Notes: generated from the sequence alone by a model not told the origin. Shown: positions 28,468-38,103, counted from the stretch's first letter. The stretch: DNA of 64,000 nt from Corynebacterium heidelbergense (GCF_028609845.1 NZ_CP063191.1:558001-622000), one strand, 5' to 3'. Numbers and translations are program-made.

Positions 28468-29157
28468 GTGATCACCTTCCAGAACGTCTCCAAGAGCTAC
28501 CGGACCTCAACCCGGCCCGCGCTGAAGGACATTTCGGTCGATATCGACAAGGGCGAGTTTGTCTTCCTCATCGGCCCCTCCGGCTCGGGTAAATCGACCT
28601 TTCTGCAGCTCATCACCCGCCAGGTAAGCCCGGATTCGGGTACCCTCACTGTCGCCGGGAAGGATCTGGGGGCCATGAAGGGGCGGGACGTACCCAAGCT
28701 GCGCCAGCGCATTGGCTACGTTTTTCAGGATTTCCGTCTGCTGCAGAAAAAATCCGTCTTCGACAATGTGGCCTTCGCGCTGGAGGTCATCGGCAAAAGC
28801 CGGACGGATATCAAGCGGATGGTCCCGGAGGCCCTCAAGACGGTTGGCCTGGAAGGCAAGGAGAACCGCTATCCCCACGAACTGTCCGGTGGCGAGCAGC
28901 AGCGCGTGGCTATCGCCCGTGCCTCAGTCAACCGCCCGTTGGTGTTCCTCGCCGACGAGCCCACGGGTAACCTGGATCCCGATACGTCTAGTGAGATTAT
29001 GTTCTTGCTCAATCGCATCAACTCCAACGGGACGACGGTTGTGATGTCCACCCACGACGATGTTGCCGTGGATTCCATGCGTAAGCGGGTTATCGAGCTG
29101 CACAACGGCAAACTTGTCCGGGATGATGCGCGCGGCGTGTACGGCGTGGGGCGATAG
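28468..29157 (+). CDS. ftsE: Cell-division ATP-binding protein FtsE
   Basis: ATPase of the FtsEX complex, which sits at the divisome and activates peptidoglycan hydrolases through FtsX (RipC in mycobacteria). ABC signatures: Walker [10 protein letters not shown] (36-44), Q-loop in VFQDFRLL, signature [14 protein letters not shown] (from about 138), Walker [16 protein letters not shown] and the switch His in STHDD. The GTG at 28468 gives 229 residues, the family length; the longer open frame upstream is not FtsE-like. ftsX follows 19 bp later. Confidence 0.97.
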   Translation: MITFQNVSKSYRTSTRPALKDISVDIDKGEFVFLIGPSGSGKSTFLQLITRQVSPDSGTLTVAGKDLGAMKGRDVPKLRQRIGYVFQDFRLLQKKSVFDNVAFALEVIGKSRTDIKRMVPEALKTVGLEGKENRYPHELSGGEQQRVAIARASVNRPLVFLADEPTGNLDPDTSSEIMFLLNRINSNGTTVVMSTHDDVAVDSMRKRVIELHNGKLVRDDARGVYGVGR

Positions 29158-29176
29158 GGAAAACAGGGGTTTATAT

Positions 29177-30079
29177 ATGCGTTCAAATTTTGTTTTCCGC
29201 GAGGCCTTCACCGGCCTGAATCGCAATGCCACGATGACCATTGCGATGATCATCACCACGTCCATTTCGTTGGCCCTCCTGGCCACGGGATTTCTGCTCA
29301 CCAACATGACGGAGCGGACAAAGGACATCTACATCGATCGGGTGGAGGTGATGGTCCAGCTCGATGACGAAATCTCCAACTCGGATAAGGATTGTTCTTC
29401 CCAGGAGTGTTCGGCCCTGCTTAAGCAACTGGAGGGCGACGATGGAGTCAAAAACGTCACTTTCCGCAATAAGGAGCAGTCCTACGAGCGGTTCGTGGAA
29501 CTGTTCAAGGATTCGGATCCGCGCTTGGTGGAGCAGACGTCCCCAGATGCGCTACCTGCCGCATTACATGTGCGTTTGACCGATCCCACGAAGACCGGGC
29601 CGATCGATGCGGTGCGAGACAAGCCGGGCGTGCTGGCGGTTGTGGACCAAGGCAAGGATCTACAAGCAGCGACGGACAATCTCAATGCTATTCGCAACGC
29701 CGCCTTCTTAGTCGCCGCAGTCCAGGCGGTAGCGGCCATCTTCCTCATCATGAATATGGTGCAAATCGCCGCGTATTCTCGACGCAACGAAATTAGCATC
29801 ATGCGCATGGTCGGGGCGACCAGGTGGTACACGCAGATGCCCTTCGTCCTGGAGGCGATCATCGGCGCGCTCATCGGTTCTGTTGTTGCCGTGGCGGGGA
29901 TCTTTGCCGGGAAGGTTCTGGTTGTCGATCGAGCCCTCAAATCTCTTTACGACGCCAACCTCATCGCGCGCATAACCAACGCCGACATTTGGCTCGCAGC
30001 CCCCATCTTGGCTCTGGTGGGTGTGGTGGTCGCCGCAGTTACCGCACAGGTGACCCTGCGCTGGTACGTAAGGAATTAG
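29177..30079 (+). CDS. ftsX: Cell-division protein FtsX
   Basis: Membrane partner of FtsE; transmits ATP hydrolysis across the membrane to cell-wall hydrolases. 300 residues with an N-terminal membrane segment (about 22-42), a large extracellular domain (about 45-175) containing one Cys pair (DCSSQEC), and three C-terminal membrane segments (about 175-200, 225-255, 272-295). The block RRNEISIMRMVGAT between the second and third segments is typical of FtsX. AGGGG lies just before the ATG. Confidence 0.96.
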   Translation: MRSNFVFREAFTGLNRNATMTIAMIITTSISLALLATGFLLTNMTERTKDIYIDRVEVMVQLDDEISNSDKDCSSQECSALLKQLEGDDGVKNVTFRNKEQSYERFVELFKDSDPRLVEQTSPDALPAALHVRLTDPTKTGPIDAVRDKPGVLAVVDQGKDLQAATDNLNAIRNAAFLVAAVQAVAAIFLIMNMVQIAAYSRRNEISIMRMVGATRWYTQMPFVLEAIIGALIGSVVAVAGIFAGKVLVVDRALKSLYDANLIARITNADIWLAAPILALVGVVVAAVTAQVTLRWYVRN

Positions 30080-30118
30080 GGTTTACCCACCAGGGGACTG
30101 GTAAGCTGTCAAGCCGTT

Positions 30119-30685
30119 ATGGCTAAGAAAAGTACGCCGGTGAATCCCGTCGGATCCTCCAAGAAAAGTGCCGCTAAGGGCAGTTCCGGGCGCGGCCAGG
30201 CCGGTGGACGTAAGTCCGTCGGCCCCCTTGTCGTAGCCACCAACCGCAAAGCCCGGCACGATTACAGCATCGTGGAGACGATGGAGGCGGGCATCGCCCT
30301 TGTCGGAACCGAGGTCAAGGCGATGCGGGAGGGCAAGGCGAGCTTGGTGGACGCGTATGCCACGATCGACGAGGGGGAGGTGTGGCTGCGCGGGCTGTAC
30401 ATCCCGGAGTACTCGATGGGGCACTGGACCAATCACTCGCCGCAGCGCACTCGTAAGCTGCTGATGCATCGCCGGGAGATTGACTGGCTGATGGGGAAGG
30501 TGAGGGATGGGAACTCGACGCTCATTCCGCTGCAGCTCTATTTCGTCGGCGGTCGGCTAAAGGTGGAGTTGGCTCTTGCGCGGGGTAAGCAGGATTACGA
30601 TAAGCGCCAGGACATCAAGCGCCGGACGGAGGAGCGGGAAATCACCCGCGAGCTGGGCCGCAAGATCAAGGGGATCCACGCCTAA
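30119..30685 (+). CDS. smpB: SsrA-binding protein SmpB
   Basis: Binds tmRNA and delivers it to stalled ribosomes for trans-translation. Conserved blocks: NRKARHDYSIVETMEAGI, GTEVKAMREGKASL, YSMGHWTNHSP, RTRKLLMHR and DKRQDIKRR at the C-terminal tail. At 188 residues it is about 25 longer than usual because of a Lys/Ser/Gly-rich N-terminus. It follows ftsX by 39 bp, and its RNA partner ssrA lies 1.2 kb downstream on the same strand. Confidence 0.97.
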   Translation: MAKKSTPVNPVGSSKKSAAKGSSGRGQAGGRKSVGPLVVATNRKARHDYSIVETMEAGIALVGTEVKAMREGKASLVDAYATIDEGEVWLRGLYIPEYSMGHWTNHSPQRTRKLLMHRREIDWLMGKVRDGNSTLIPLQLYFVGGRLKVELALARGKQDYDKRQDIKRRTEEREITRELGRKIKGIHA

Positions 30686-30732
30686 ATAGCGGGCCTGAGT
30701 TTCGGTATCCTCGGGGCCCGTGAGGTGTGATT

Positions 30733-31842
30733 GTGAGTGAAATCGAACGCTGGGTTTTGCAGCATCCCAAGCTGGGCAAGTTAGAGGTCCTGGTCGGGAC
30801 AGCAGCTCAGTTGCGTGCTGAAGACGAGGGTTTTCCCGCAGATGTAGCAAAAAAACAGCCCGGTAAAGCCGATGTGATCCTCAACGCCGCTGCTAACCCT
30901 GTCGGACTAGTGGCGCGAAAGTTGCCACACAAGGGGAGTGTGAAGTCGGCGGCTGGGGAGGTGACGTCCACAAACAACAAAGATCGGAATCCCGGATCGG
31001 ACCGCCAGGAACCGCGCCATATCATCGTGCGGCGGGACGGTCGGGTGCTCGCGCGCTGGGAGGACATTGCCGATCGATCAGTGGGCGTGGGCAAGAGCCA
31101 AAAGGGCCCGGAGCCGGGGAAATTCAGCGGCTTTGGGGCCGGGGGTGGTTCGCCGCGTCTCGATATCGAGGTGTCCCTCACCCGGGAATGGGTGCGGGAA
31201 GTCACGTTGCGGCACGGCAAAGAGGTCGTGGTTTTCGACGCACCAGCGGGATCGCGGGCGCAATGGCGGCAGGAGGAAATGGCGGCCAGCCCCTTCAAGC
31301 GGTGGCTTTTCCCGATCCTCGCCGGGATGGGCAAGGGCGGCTGGGCCGTAGTGGTTCTGGTGCTGGGGCCGCTGGTGGGTCGTTTGATCGACTGGGTGCT
31401 CTCGTTCCTACCGGATTTCGACATCCCCTGGCCGCACATCAACTGGCCTCACATCAATTGGCCTCACATCGATTGGCCGGATATCCACCTGCCGCACATC
31501 AATTGGCCCCATATTCCCTTCCCTCATATCGAGCTGCCGGATTGGGTGGTGTGGACGATGGAGCACCAGCGTATTTGGATGCCGATAGTGCTCGGAATTT
31601 TCATCGGGATAGGGGCGGTGCGCAGGCACAAACGATCGCAACGGGTCAAGCAGGAGTGGCAGGAGGGGAGCGGCGCAGGCCAGCCACCGAGCGAGCGGGA
31701 TGACGGTGAGACTGCCGTGGGCGGCGAGCAACGGGAGCTATCCCCAACGGGGCGCACCCGGCAGGAGGAGTTGGAAAGGCTCGCAGCGGATATGCGCAGC
31801 CTGGGGACGAGGGGCTTTGCCAAACGGCGGCACCCGGAGTAG
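30733..31842 (+). CDS. Membrane protein with WPHIN pentapeptide repeats, unknown
   Basis: About 369 residues, not recognised. The soluble N-terminal part (1-190) has no motif I know. Two hydrophobic segments (about 195-225 and 280-297) flank a run of eight pentapeptides of pattern x-P-(H/D)-I-x, mostly WPHIN, at about residues 233-271. The regular His/Trp spacing would give a stiff, aromatic and possibly metal-binding linker. The topology (repeats on one side of the membrane between two helices) suggests an extracytoplasmic loop, but the order of sides is not determined. GTG at 30733 has GAGG 8 bases upstream; a GTG at 30727 is possible. It sits between smpB and ssrA. Confidence 0.7.
   Translation: MSEIERWVLQHPKLGKLEVLVGTAAQLRAEDEGFPADVAKKQPGKADVILNAAANPVGLVARKLPHKGSVKSAAGEVTSTNNKDRNPGSDRQEPRHIIVRRDGRVLARWEDIADRSVGVGKSQKGPEPGKFSGFGAGGGSPRLDIEVSLTREWVREVTLRHGKEVVVFDAPAGSRAQWRQEEMAASPFKRWLFPILAGMGKGGWAVVVLVLGPLVGRLIDWVLSFLPDFDIPWPHINWPHINWPHIDWPDIHLPHINWPHIPFPHIELPDWVVWTMEHQRIWMPIVLGIFIGIGAVRRHKRSQRVKQEWQEGSGAGQPPSERDDGETAVGGEQRELSPTGRTRQEELERLAADMRSLGTRGFAKRRHPE
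31429..31545 (+). repeat. 15-bp in-frame tandem repeat coding for WPHIN units
   Basis: Eight consecutive 15-bp units encode x-P-(H/D)-I-x. Synonymous changes between units show that protein, not DNA, identity is kept. Pure length expansion in steps of five residues would be expected. Confidence 0.85.
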
Positions 31843-31887
31843 ATTAATTTCTCCTGTGCCCAACGCTTCGGGTACAGGGTGTTTCAA

Positions 31888-32266
31888 GGGGTCGACTAGG
31901 TTTCGACTTCGTGCATTGAGCCAGGGGAAGCGTGCCGGTGCAGGCAGAGGACCACCGATTTTAAGCGTCGCTGCAAACCATTAAGCGCCGAGACCTCTCA
32001 GCGCGACTACGCCCTCGCTGCCTAATCCAGCGAGCGCGTGTCTGTCGGCCTAGGTTCGTTCCCGACCTAGTTACCGGCATCGACTCAGGGGACTTGCTGC
32101 ACGGCCCCGCCGCCCGGGCCGTGTGGGACACCTTAGGGTGGCTGGGCCCGTCGTCCGGACTAGTTCGTGAGATCCGGAGGGCCGAGCAGGGACACTAAGA
32201 CGGACTGCGCACGGAGAAGCCCTGGCAAGGTCGCGAAGGACCCGGGTTCAATTCCCGGCGGCTCCA
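31888..32266 (+). ncRNA. ssrA: Transfer-messenger RNA (tmRNA)
   Basis: Rescues ribosomes stalled on broken mRNA and tags the peptide for proteolysis, with SmpB. The 5' end GGGGTCG pairs with CGGCTCC near the 3' end (tRNA-like acceptor), followed by GGTTTCGAC as in other tmRNAs and a T arm GGGTTCAATTCCC at the 3' end. The tag frame reads AETSQRDYALAA then TAA (about 31991-32029), very close to the corynebacterial tag and ending in ALAA. Length about 379 nt. CCA is not encoded. Confidence 0.96.
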
Positions 32267-32275
32267 CTCTCAACA

Positions 32276-32300
32276 CCCCCGGTTGTGTTACCGAGGGTTT
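32276..32300 (+). terminator. Likely ssrA terminator
   Basis: Hairpin CCCCCGGT / ACCGAGGG (one G-U pair) with a 6-base loop and a short T run, 10 bases after ssrA. Confidence 0.5.
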
Positions 32301-32385
32301 CACTAGCTTCCGCCCTCCGTGAGACTTTCGGGTAGTGGTGTGGGCTTCAAATGGTCAGCGTTCGAGATCTGGTCTTGCATTCGTC

Positions 32386-34146
32386 CTACCACCGCACCAC
32401 AAGGTTGCGGGCCTCCACCGGCCCGAGGCCGAGCAACGGGGCCAGCCCAAAGTAGGTCCACCGCGTCCGGCGGGCCCATTCGAATGCGGCGTCGCCCATG
32501 GCATGACGGAAATTCACGTAGATCCCGTCGGTGTGTATCCGCAGGTGTGTGGCTCCGGTTGGCCAATTCTTGGCGGAGGGGGTTTCTAGGTACGTCGCCC
32601 GGGTGGGCAGGTCTGGCGTGTCTCTACGGGCGCGGTGTGTATGTCCGCTACAAACGAGGCGAACTCCGGGAGCTTCTGCGATGAGGCGTTGTAGTCGCAG
32701 CATGTCTGCGTCGTTGAGGATGAACGCGGGGCCGCCGACGTGGCTCCACGCCGCGTCTCTGGTCATCGGGTGATGCAACAGAATGATGGTCGGCTGATTA
32801 GGGCGGGAAGCTAGTTCCTTTTCGATGTCGGTGAACTGCTGGGGCTCGATTGTTCCGCCTGCGGCATCCATGTGTGTGGAATCGATACCGATTACTCTCA
32901 GATCCCCGTAGGGTATGTGCTCAACCCACATCTTCTGTCGGGGCTCGAAAGCGCTTCCGAAGGCATCGGAATATTCACCCGGCGAATCTTTTCCAGCTAG
33001 TGGTGGTGCAGCGGCGTACTCTGCGCCGGACGAGAATCTATGCGGTCTGTCGTGGTTGCCCCGGGTGGTGCGCAGTGCTCCCGGAAACGCCTTGAACAGG
33101 CGCTCGGCAAGCTCCACCTCAGCCGGGCGGTTCTCGGAGGTGACGTCACCATTAACAAACAGATGACTTGCTCCTGCCCGGGTAGCCGCGTCGATAACGG
33201 ATTCGGTCATGACAGTGGGATAGGGTTCGGCGCCTGGCGCCGAAACTGCGGCGGGCGGAAACCCCGCGATGATGTTCCCATCCGCAGTTTCCCCGAGGTG
33301 AAGATCATTCGCCACCACAATTGTGCCTAGATAGGTGCCGCTCAGTTTGGCGAGCGTCCGAAAACGATAACCCTCTTCCGGGTGGACAATCCCCTGCGCC
33401 CCGTATTGGGCCAAAACGGTCGCCGGGCTGTAGGTAGCAGGCGTGCCATGCGATGTTGCTCTAAAGCTGTAGTCCGTGTCTGGCTTAAGCCCCCCAGTCG
33501 TTAGCACGTGAAAGGCGCTGTCCGCTGGACTATCCACCGTCCTCATTTCGCCACGTGTATTGGTTGGCCATATTTCAAGCCGACCGGCCGTCTCCATCCC
33601 CACCGGTGTCTCCCCCGGGCTAATATCCGCGTCCCATGTCACCCAGCTCACGGTCGCCGAATCCTCGGTCACGGTGCAGATCTGGAGGTCGGACGCCAGG
33701 AACCGCCCGTGAGCATTCCGCCCCTCGTTGCCCACGACGATTCCGCTGGCGGAGCTCATAACAGCAGGGCTGCCAACACCGTCCCCTAGTTCGCCAGGGT
33801 TTGGGCCGTTCAAACTCGGCGCGCCCGACGTTGGCCCACTCGAGCCAAAAGTGCCGGCCCCAGGCGCTCCTAAACCGGACGCGCTAAAGCCAAGGTTCTC
33901 TAATGGCAACGTGGGCGCCGGTGAAACGGGGAGTTGAAAACTCCCGGGTTCTACAGCCCCTGGAGTGGCGAGGGATGGCGAGGGGCTTCCGGTCCAGGGG
34001 AGAGGCGTAGCGGCGGGCGCCTCTTGGGCTGCAACCTGATGTCGACTTCGAAGGGACTTCGGAAGTGCAGTGCTGCCCGCGAGCAACCCGAGGGCCGCCG
34101 TCCCGATCCTTAGGAACCCGCGCCGATCCATTTCCCGTCTGTGCAT
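32386..34146 (-). CDS. Tat-exported metallophosphoesterase
   Basis: Calcineurin-like phosphoesterase, probably secreted in folded form. The N-terminus has a twin-arginine signal (RRGFLRIG followed by a hydrophobic stretch; residues about 8-28). A Pro/Gly/Ser-rich linker (to about 150) and a fibronectin/PAP-like beta domain (about 155-245) precede the catalytic domain. The metal-site motifs are in order: ANDLHLGE (about 279), NGDVTSENR (about 339), GNHD (about 363), LLHHP (about 447) and GHTH (about 498). Length 586. ATG 34146 or 34131 may be the start; the second places the RR motif nearer the N-terminus. It is divergent from the lipase gene. Substrate unknown: phosphate scavenging or nucleotide/phospholipid hydrolysis are options. 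Confidence 0.88.
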   Translation of the reverse strand: MHRREMDRRGFLRIGTAALGLLAGSTALPKSLRSRHQVAAQEAPAATPLPWTGSPSPSLATPGAVEPGSFQLPVSPAPTLPLENLGFSASGLGAPGAGTFGSSGPTSGAPSLNGPNPGELGDGVGSPAVMSSASGIVVGNEGRNAHGRFLASDLQICTVTEDSATVSWVTWDADISPGETPVGMETAGRLEIWPTNTRGEMRTVDSPADSAFHVLTTGGLKPDTDYSFRATSHGTPATYSPATVLAQYGAQGIVHPEEGYRFRTLAKLSGTYLGTIVVANDLHLGETADGNIIAGFPPAAVSAPGAEPYPTVMTESVIDAATRAGASHLFVNGDVTSENRPAEVELAERLFKAFPGALRTTRGNHDRPHRFSSGAEYAAAPPLAGKDSPGEYSDAFGSAFEPRQKMWVEHIPYGDLRVIGIDSTHMDAAGGTIEPQQFTDIEKELASRPNQPTIILLHHPMTRDAAWSHVGGPAFILNDADMLRLQRLIAEAPGVRLVCSGHTHRARRDTPDLPTRATYLETPSAKNWPTGATHLRIHTDGIYVNFRHAMGDAAFEWARRTRWTYFGLAPLLGLGPVEARNLVVRW

Positions 34147-34476
34147 AGGCTCACGCTATGGCCCGACGATGAATTCGAGCTGAGGCTAGCACCAACGGCC
34201 GGTGACGAATCGTCTACCCGCGATGAACTGTAGGACAACCCGGTGAGCTGGTCGTGTTACTAGCCTGCATTCGTTGGCTAGACTGCGTTCTCCGTGTAAC
34301 TTTGGCTTGTGGCCTTTAGATCAGATCATAAGCTGGCCGATTTATCCCCGGCTCTCGCGATTTTGTTCGGCCCGTTTTAGCGGTGGTTTACAGTCCTTAG
34401 CGGTGCCGACACGGTTTCACAGCCAGACCACAGAGCAGAAAAACATCATCGACATATCGCGATCGAAGGGCTGAAC
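34147..34476. other. Divergent intergenic region between phosphoesterase and lipase
   Basis: About 330 bp, less GC-rich than its surroundings, presumably containing both promoters. I see no clear operator or hairpin. Confidence 0.45.
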
Positions 34477-35607
34477 ATGACTCATCGTCTCCTATCATTG
34501 GCAGTGTCTGTCGTCCTGTGGGCCGGCGCTCTGAGTCAGGGGCCATCGGCCGTAGCGGGCCCCGCCGATTCCTCCGCTCCCGCCGCCCCCAACGCTTCCG
34601 GTGCCCTACCGTCTACTACCGCGTCCACGGCAGATGGCAGTGCCCAAGGATCCTCCCTCTTCGCACCGCCCCCGCCGGCCCGCCCGAACGTTGCCTCAGC
34701 GCCCCAGAGTGGAACGGGCCCCGCGCTGACGGTGCCGGAACAGGAGCTGGCAAAGACGATGAAGTGCAATGGGGACCTGTCTAAGGGACCAGACCCCCTA
34801 TTGCTTATCCACGGCACGCTTTCAACGGTAGACGCTACTTTTTCCTGGTCGTGGTTGCCGTCCCTGGAGATGGAAAAGCGGCCGTGGTGCACCGTGGAGC
34901 TGCCCAAGTCCGGGGTAGAGGATATTCAGATCTCAGCTGAATATGTCACCTATGCCATTCGAGAGATGCATAAGCGGGCGGGTAGGAGGATTGACATCGT
35001 TGGGCACAGCCAGGGCGGAATGATTGGCCGTTGGTCAACGAAATGGTGGCCCGACACCCGAGGAATGATCGACGATCTCGTGGGTATCGCGCCGACGAAT
35101 AAGGGTACCGCAGGCTTTTATCCGGCATGCGCAACCCTCGGATGCGGGGCAGGCACTGCCCAACAGGGGCGAGACGCAAACTTCATCCACGCCCTCAATG
35201 AGGACGCGATGACCTTCCCCGAGATCGATTACACGACGATCAACAGCACTTTTGACGAGCTAGTCGTCCCGTACACGAACGGTTTCCTTCCGTCGGGGCC
35301 GAATGTCTCGAACCTCGTGGTGCAGGATTACTGCACCGCGGAGCCCATCGATCATTTCCTGATCATTGTAAGTAACGCGGCATATGTCCTCGCTAAGCAG
35401 GCCTTGGATAACGATGGCCCTAACGAGGCACCCGGTATGGCACCCTCCGAGTGTCTTCGATTAATGCCCGGGGTAAACCTCTTGACCTTCCCTTTTGATG
35501 GATTGTCAGCGGTGGGCCACAGCGTTCAGGTCGCTCTGTTTGGGCCCAAGGTACCGGGGGAACCGGCTTTGCGTCCATACGCGGAGGCCTCTCCTCCGTC
35601 GCCCTAG
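34477..35607 (+). CDS. Secreted lipase / alpha-beta hydrolase
   Basis: Predicted extracellular lipid hydrolase of 376 residues. The N-terminal signal peptide runs to about residue 28 (SAVAG). The core has LLIHGT as oxyanion region (about 108), the nucleophile elbow GHSQGG (Ser about 178), a probable Asp near 258 in STFDELVVPYTN and His near 347 in AVGHSVQ. The arrangement resembles Candida antarctica lipase B-like class proteins of corynebacteria. Four or more Cys (PACATLGC and others) suggest disulfides. Secreted lipases suit lipid-requiring skin corynebacteria, which is inference. Convergent with the SDR gene. Confidence 0.88.
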   Translation: MTHRLLSLAVSVVLWAGALSQGPSAVAGPADSSAPAAPNASGALPSTTASTADGSAQGSSLFAPPPPARPNVASAPQSGTGPALTVPEQELAKTMKCNGDLSKGPDPLLLIHGTLSTVDATFSWSWLPSLEMEKRPWCTVELPKSGVEDIQISAEYVTYAIREMHKRAGRRIDIVGHSQGGMIGRWSTKWWPDTRGMIDDLVGIAPTNKGTAGFYPACATLGCGAGTAQQGRDANFIHALNEDAMTFPEIDYTTINSTFDELVVPYTNGFLPSGPNVSNLVVQDYCTAEPIDHFLIIVSNAAYVLAKQALDNDGPNEAPGMAPSECLRLMPGVNLLTFPFDGLSAVGHSVQVALFGPKVPGEPALRPYAEASPPSP

Positions 35608-35624
35608 CCATGTCATCGTGGACG

Positions 35625-35671
35625 CCAGGAGCCTAGCGCCCCAACATTTTCAGTTGATGCGCTGCTCCTGG
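35625..35671. terminator. Strong stem-loop between convergent lipase and SDR genes
   Basis: Arms CCAGGAGC-CT-AGCGC and GCGCT-GCTCCTGG pair perfectly apart from a 2-base bulge, with a 19-base loop. It sits 17 bp after the lipase stop; there is no clear T run. It could terminate transcription from the left or stabilise the mRNA end. Confidence 0.55.
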
Positions 35672-35773
35672 CCCTCCCAAGCGGCTTCGCGCAGATGGCT
35701 TCCGGTGCCCCCTATGCATCCGTAGTGCGGGCCCCTTTGGTCCGCATAATAGGACTTTCCCCCTCTTTTTGGC

Positions 35774-36544
35774 CTAACCAGCAATAAGCCGGTTCACCAA
35801 TCGCGTCGCTGGTGCCGGCGCCAACCGTGCGGCGTAACGCATCACTAGATCCATGGTGGAAACCGAGTAGAAACAGCGTAGCTTAGAACGAACCCCGTCG
35901 GGGTGAACGGATTCCCAAACCTTGTCGGCAACCTGCTCCGGGGTGATGTTCACCCCAAGCCGCTTGGTGGAGGCCGCATCCACGTCGGCCAGTTTCGTCT
36001 TCGCCCACAGGGGCATCAGGGCGACAACGCGGATGTCATCCTTGCGCCATTCCAGGTCGAGGGCTTGAGTCATACCGTAGACGTAGAACTTCGAGGCGGA
36101 GTAGACGGCAATGTGCGGTTGACCGTAGATCGCCGAGGCGGAGCACATGTTGACGAGGTGTGAACCCGGGGTGTTCTTCAGATACTTGTGGGCCGCGCGA
36201 GCTCCCAAAGTCAGGCCGGTGCAGTTGACGTTGACCTGCGCCGCAATCTGTCCGGGAGATTGAGCGGTGATATCTCCATCCGCGATGATGCCGGCGTTGT
36301 TGTCCAGAACGTCTAGCCGACCGCCAGTCTTGGAGGTGAAGTCCTCCAGAGCGCGTTCCCACTCGTCGGAGTTCGTAACGTCAAGAGGACCCACGTGAAT
36401 GTCCGGGTAACGCTTTTGCAGGTCAGCCAACCCGGCCTGGTCGATGTCGTAGGCACCTACCGTCCAGCCGGCCTTATGGAATTTGATGGCCACTTCGCGG
36501 CCCAGTCCCGCAGCACCGCCGGAAACAAAGATCGATTTACTCAT
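35774..36544 (-). CDS. Short-chain dehydrogenase/reductase
   Basis: NAD(P)-dependent oxidoreductase of 256 residues. Classical SDR marks: GGAAGLG cofactor loop (9-15), D/E after beta-2 (D33), NNAG (82-85), catalytic Ser in CSASA (about 135-137), and YSASK with Tyr148 and Lys152. The acidic residue after beta-2 (YDID) favours NAD over NADP. Substrate is not predictable. The frame is open far upstream, but the ATG at 36544 begins at the correct first strand. It is transcribed after the alanine symporter gene, 110 bp apart. Confidence 0.9.
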   Translation of the reverse strand: MSKSIFVSGGAAGLGREVAIKFHKAGWTVGAYDIDQAGLADLQKRYPDIHVGPLDVTNSDEWERALEDFTSKTGGRLDVLDNNAGIIADGDITAQSPGQIAAQVNVNCTGLTLGARAAHKYLKNTPGSHLVNMCSASAIYGQPHIAVYSASKFYVYGMTQALDLEWRKDDIRVVALMPLWAKTKLADVDAASTKRLGVNITPEQVADKVWESVHPDGVRSKLRCFYSVSTMDLVMRYAARLAPAPATRLVNRLIAG

Positions 36545-36654
36545 AGGAAAGAGGCTACAGCTCAGATCTCCGTTTGTACGAAAAACTTCCCATTTCTCGA
36601 AGGTTTTTTTGTGTCCGTCGCGCCGTGGTAGATGACCGTTCACCATTCCACCGC

Positions 36655-38103
36655 TCACCCTATCTTGGAGCGCCAGGGTGACTTGCTGTCTAGCAGGAAG
36701 CGATCCACATCTTCCGGCCGGGCGCGGAGAGTCGGGTCGAAGTTGAGGTAGGCCCGAGTCTCCCGCGCCACCAGCCCGCTGAGGATCAGCAGCCCGATGA
36801 GGTTGGGTAGTGCCATGAGCCCATTGGCTAGGTCTGCGAAGGTCCATGCCAGCTCCAACTCGGTGGTCGCGCCCACCACAACGATGCAGGTAAACAGCAT
36901 GCGGTAGGGCAGTGAGGCCCACGCGCCGAAAACCCGTTCGGCGTTGCGCTCCCCGTAGTAGGACCAGCCCAGGATGGTGGATGCGGCGAAGAACACGACG
37001 GAGACGGACACGATAGTCCCGCCCCACTCGGTGCCGAGCCCCTTGGAGAAGGCGGAGGCGGTCATGGAGGCCGCGTTCTCTTCCCCCAGGTCCCAACTGT
37101 TGGTGGTGACGATCACCAGGCCTGTCATCGTCACCACCACGATGGTGTCGATGAAGGTCTGCGTCATCGAGACGAGCCCTTGGCGCACCGGGTGGGTGGT
37201 CTTCGCCGCGGCTGCCGCCACTGCCGCCGACCCCATGCCGGATTCGTTCGAGAAGATGCCGCGGGCCACGCCGTATTGCAGAGCCAGCAGAATCCCCGAT
37301 CCTAAGAAGCCACCGGTGGCTGCGCTGCCGGTGAAGGCGTCGCTGAAAATGAGCCCGACGGCGTGCGGGATCTCCCCGATATTCAGCGCCAGAACGATGA
37401 ACCCGCCGACAAGGTAAATTCCGATCATCAACGGCACGAAGGCGCTGGTGACCTTGCCGATGGCCTGGATACCGCCCAGCAAGACAGCCCCGGTGAAAAC
37501 GAACAACACCACACCGGTGACCATGGGTGGAACGTCGAATGTGTCCCGCATTCCCGCAGCGACGGCATTCGCCTGCGTCAGGTTGCCGATGCCGAAGGAC
37601 GCGATGATCGCCGCGATTGCGAAGAACCACGCCAGGAATGTTCCCAGCCTGCCGGGGATACCGAGCTGCAGATAGCGTTGGGGGCCGCCGGAGACGTTGC
37701 CGTTGGCGTCCGCGGTGCGGAAACGTACGCCCAGGAAGGCTTCGGAATATTTGGACGCCATTCCCACGAGGCCCGTGATCCACATCCAAAACAGCGCGCC
37801 GGGCCCCCCGACGGAGATGGCCGTGGCCACGCCCACGATGTTGCCAACCCCCACCGTCGCCGCCAGCGCCGTTGTCAGCGCTTGGTACTGCGAGATGTCC
37901 CCGTGCCCGCCGGCGTCCTCGCGGTCGATAAGACCGTGGCGCAGCGCGACCCCAAGCTTGCGAAACTGCACCCCCCGCAAGCGGATCGTGAGCACCAGGC
38001 CGGTGCCCAGCAGGAGGGGGATGAGGAACCACGGTCCCCACACAAACGAATCCACAGCGCTAAGGCCATCTTGCAGGCGGGTACTAAAGGAGGCGTCATC
38101 CAT
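36655..38103 (-). CDS. Sodium:alanine/glycine symporter (AGCS family)
   Basis: 482-residue membrane carrier that imports alanine or glycine with sodium. Family blocks seen: GVGNIVGVATAISVGGPGALFWMW (family signature, cited in part), SKYSEAFLGVRFR, FSNESGMGSAAVAAAAA and FFAASTILGWSYYGERNAE. About ten or eleven hydrophobic segments. ATG at 38103 is the best start; upstream open sequence is not conserved-looking. Divergent from pgm with a 220-bp gap. Confidence 0.93.
   Translation of the reverse strand: MDDASFSTRLQDGLSAVDSFVWGPWFLIPLLLGTGLVLTIRLRGVQFRKLGVALRHGLIDREDAGGHGDISQYQALTTALAATVGVGNIVGVATAISVGGPGALFWMWITGLVGMASKYSEAFLGVRFRTADANGNVSGGPQRYLQLGIPGRLGTFLAWFFAIAAIIASFGIGNLTQANAVAAGMRDTFDVPPMVTGVVLFVFTGAVLLGGIQAIGKVTSAFVPLMIGIYLVGGFIVLALNIGEIPHAVGLIFSDAFTGSAATGGFLGSGILLALQYGVARGIFSNESGMGSAAVAAAAAKTTHPVRQGLVSMTQTFIDTIVVVTMTGLVIVTTNSWDLGEENAASMTASAFSKGLGTEWGGTIVSVSVVFFAASTILGWSYYGERNAERVFGAWASLPYRMLFTCIVVVGATTELELAWTFADLANGLMALPNLIGLLILSGLVARETRAYLNFDPTLRARPEDVDRFLLDSKSPWRSKIG

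Noticed and set aside
31888..32266. ssrA as an integration site
   Set aside because: tmRNA genes often are, but no repeat of its 3' end, integrase or phage gene follows; ordinary chromosomal genes do.
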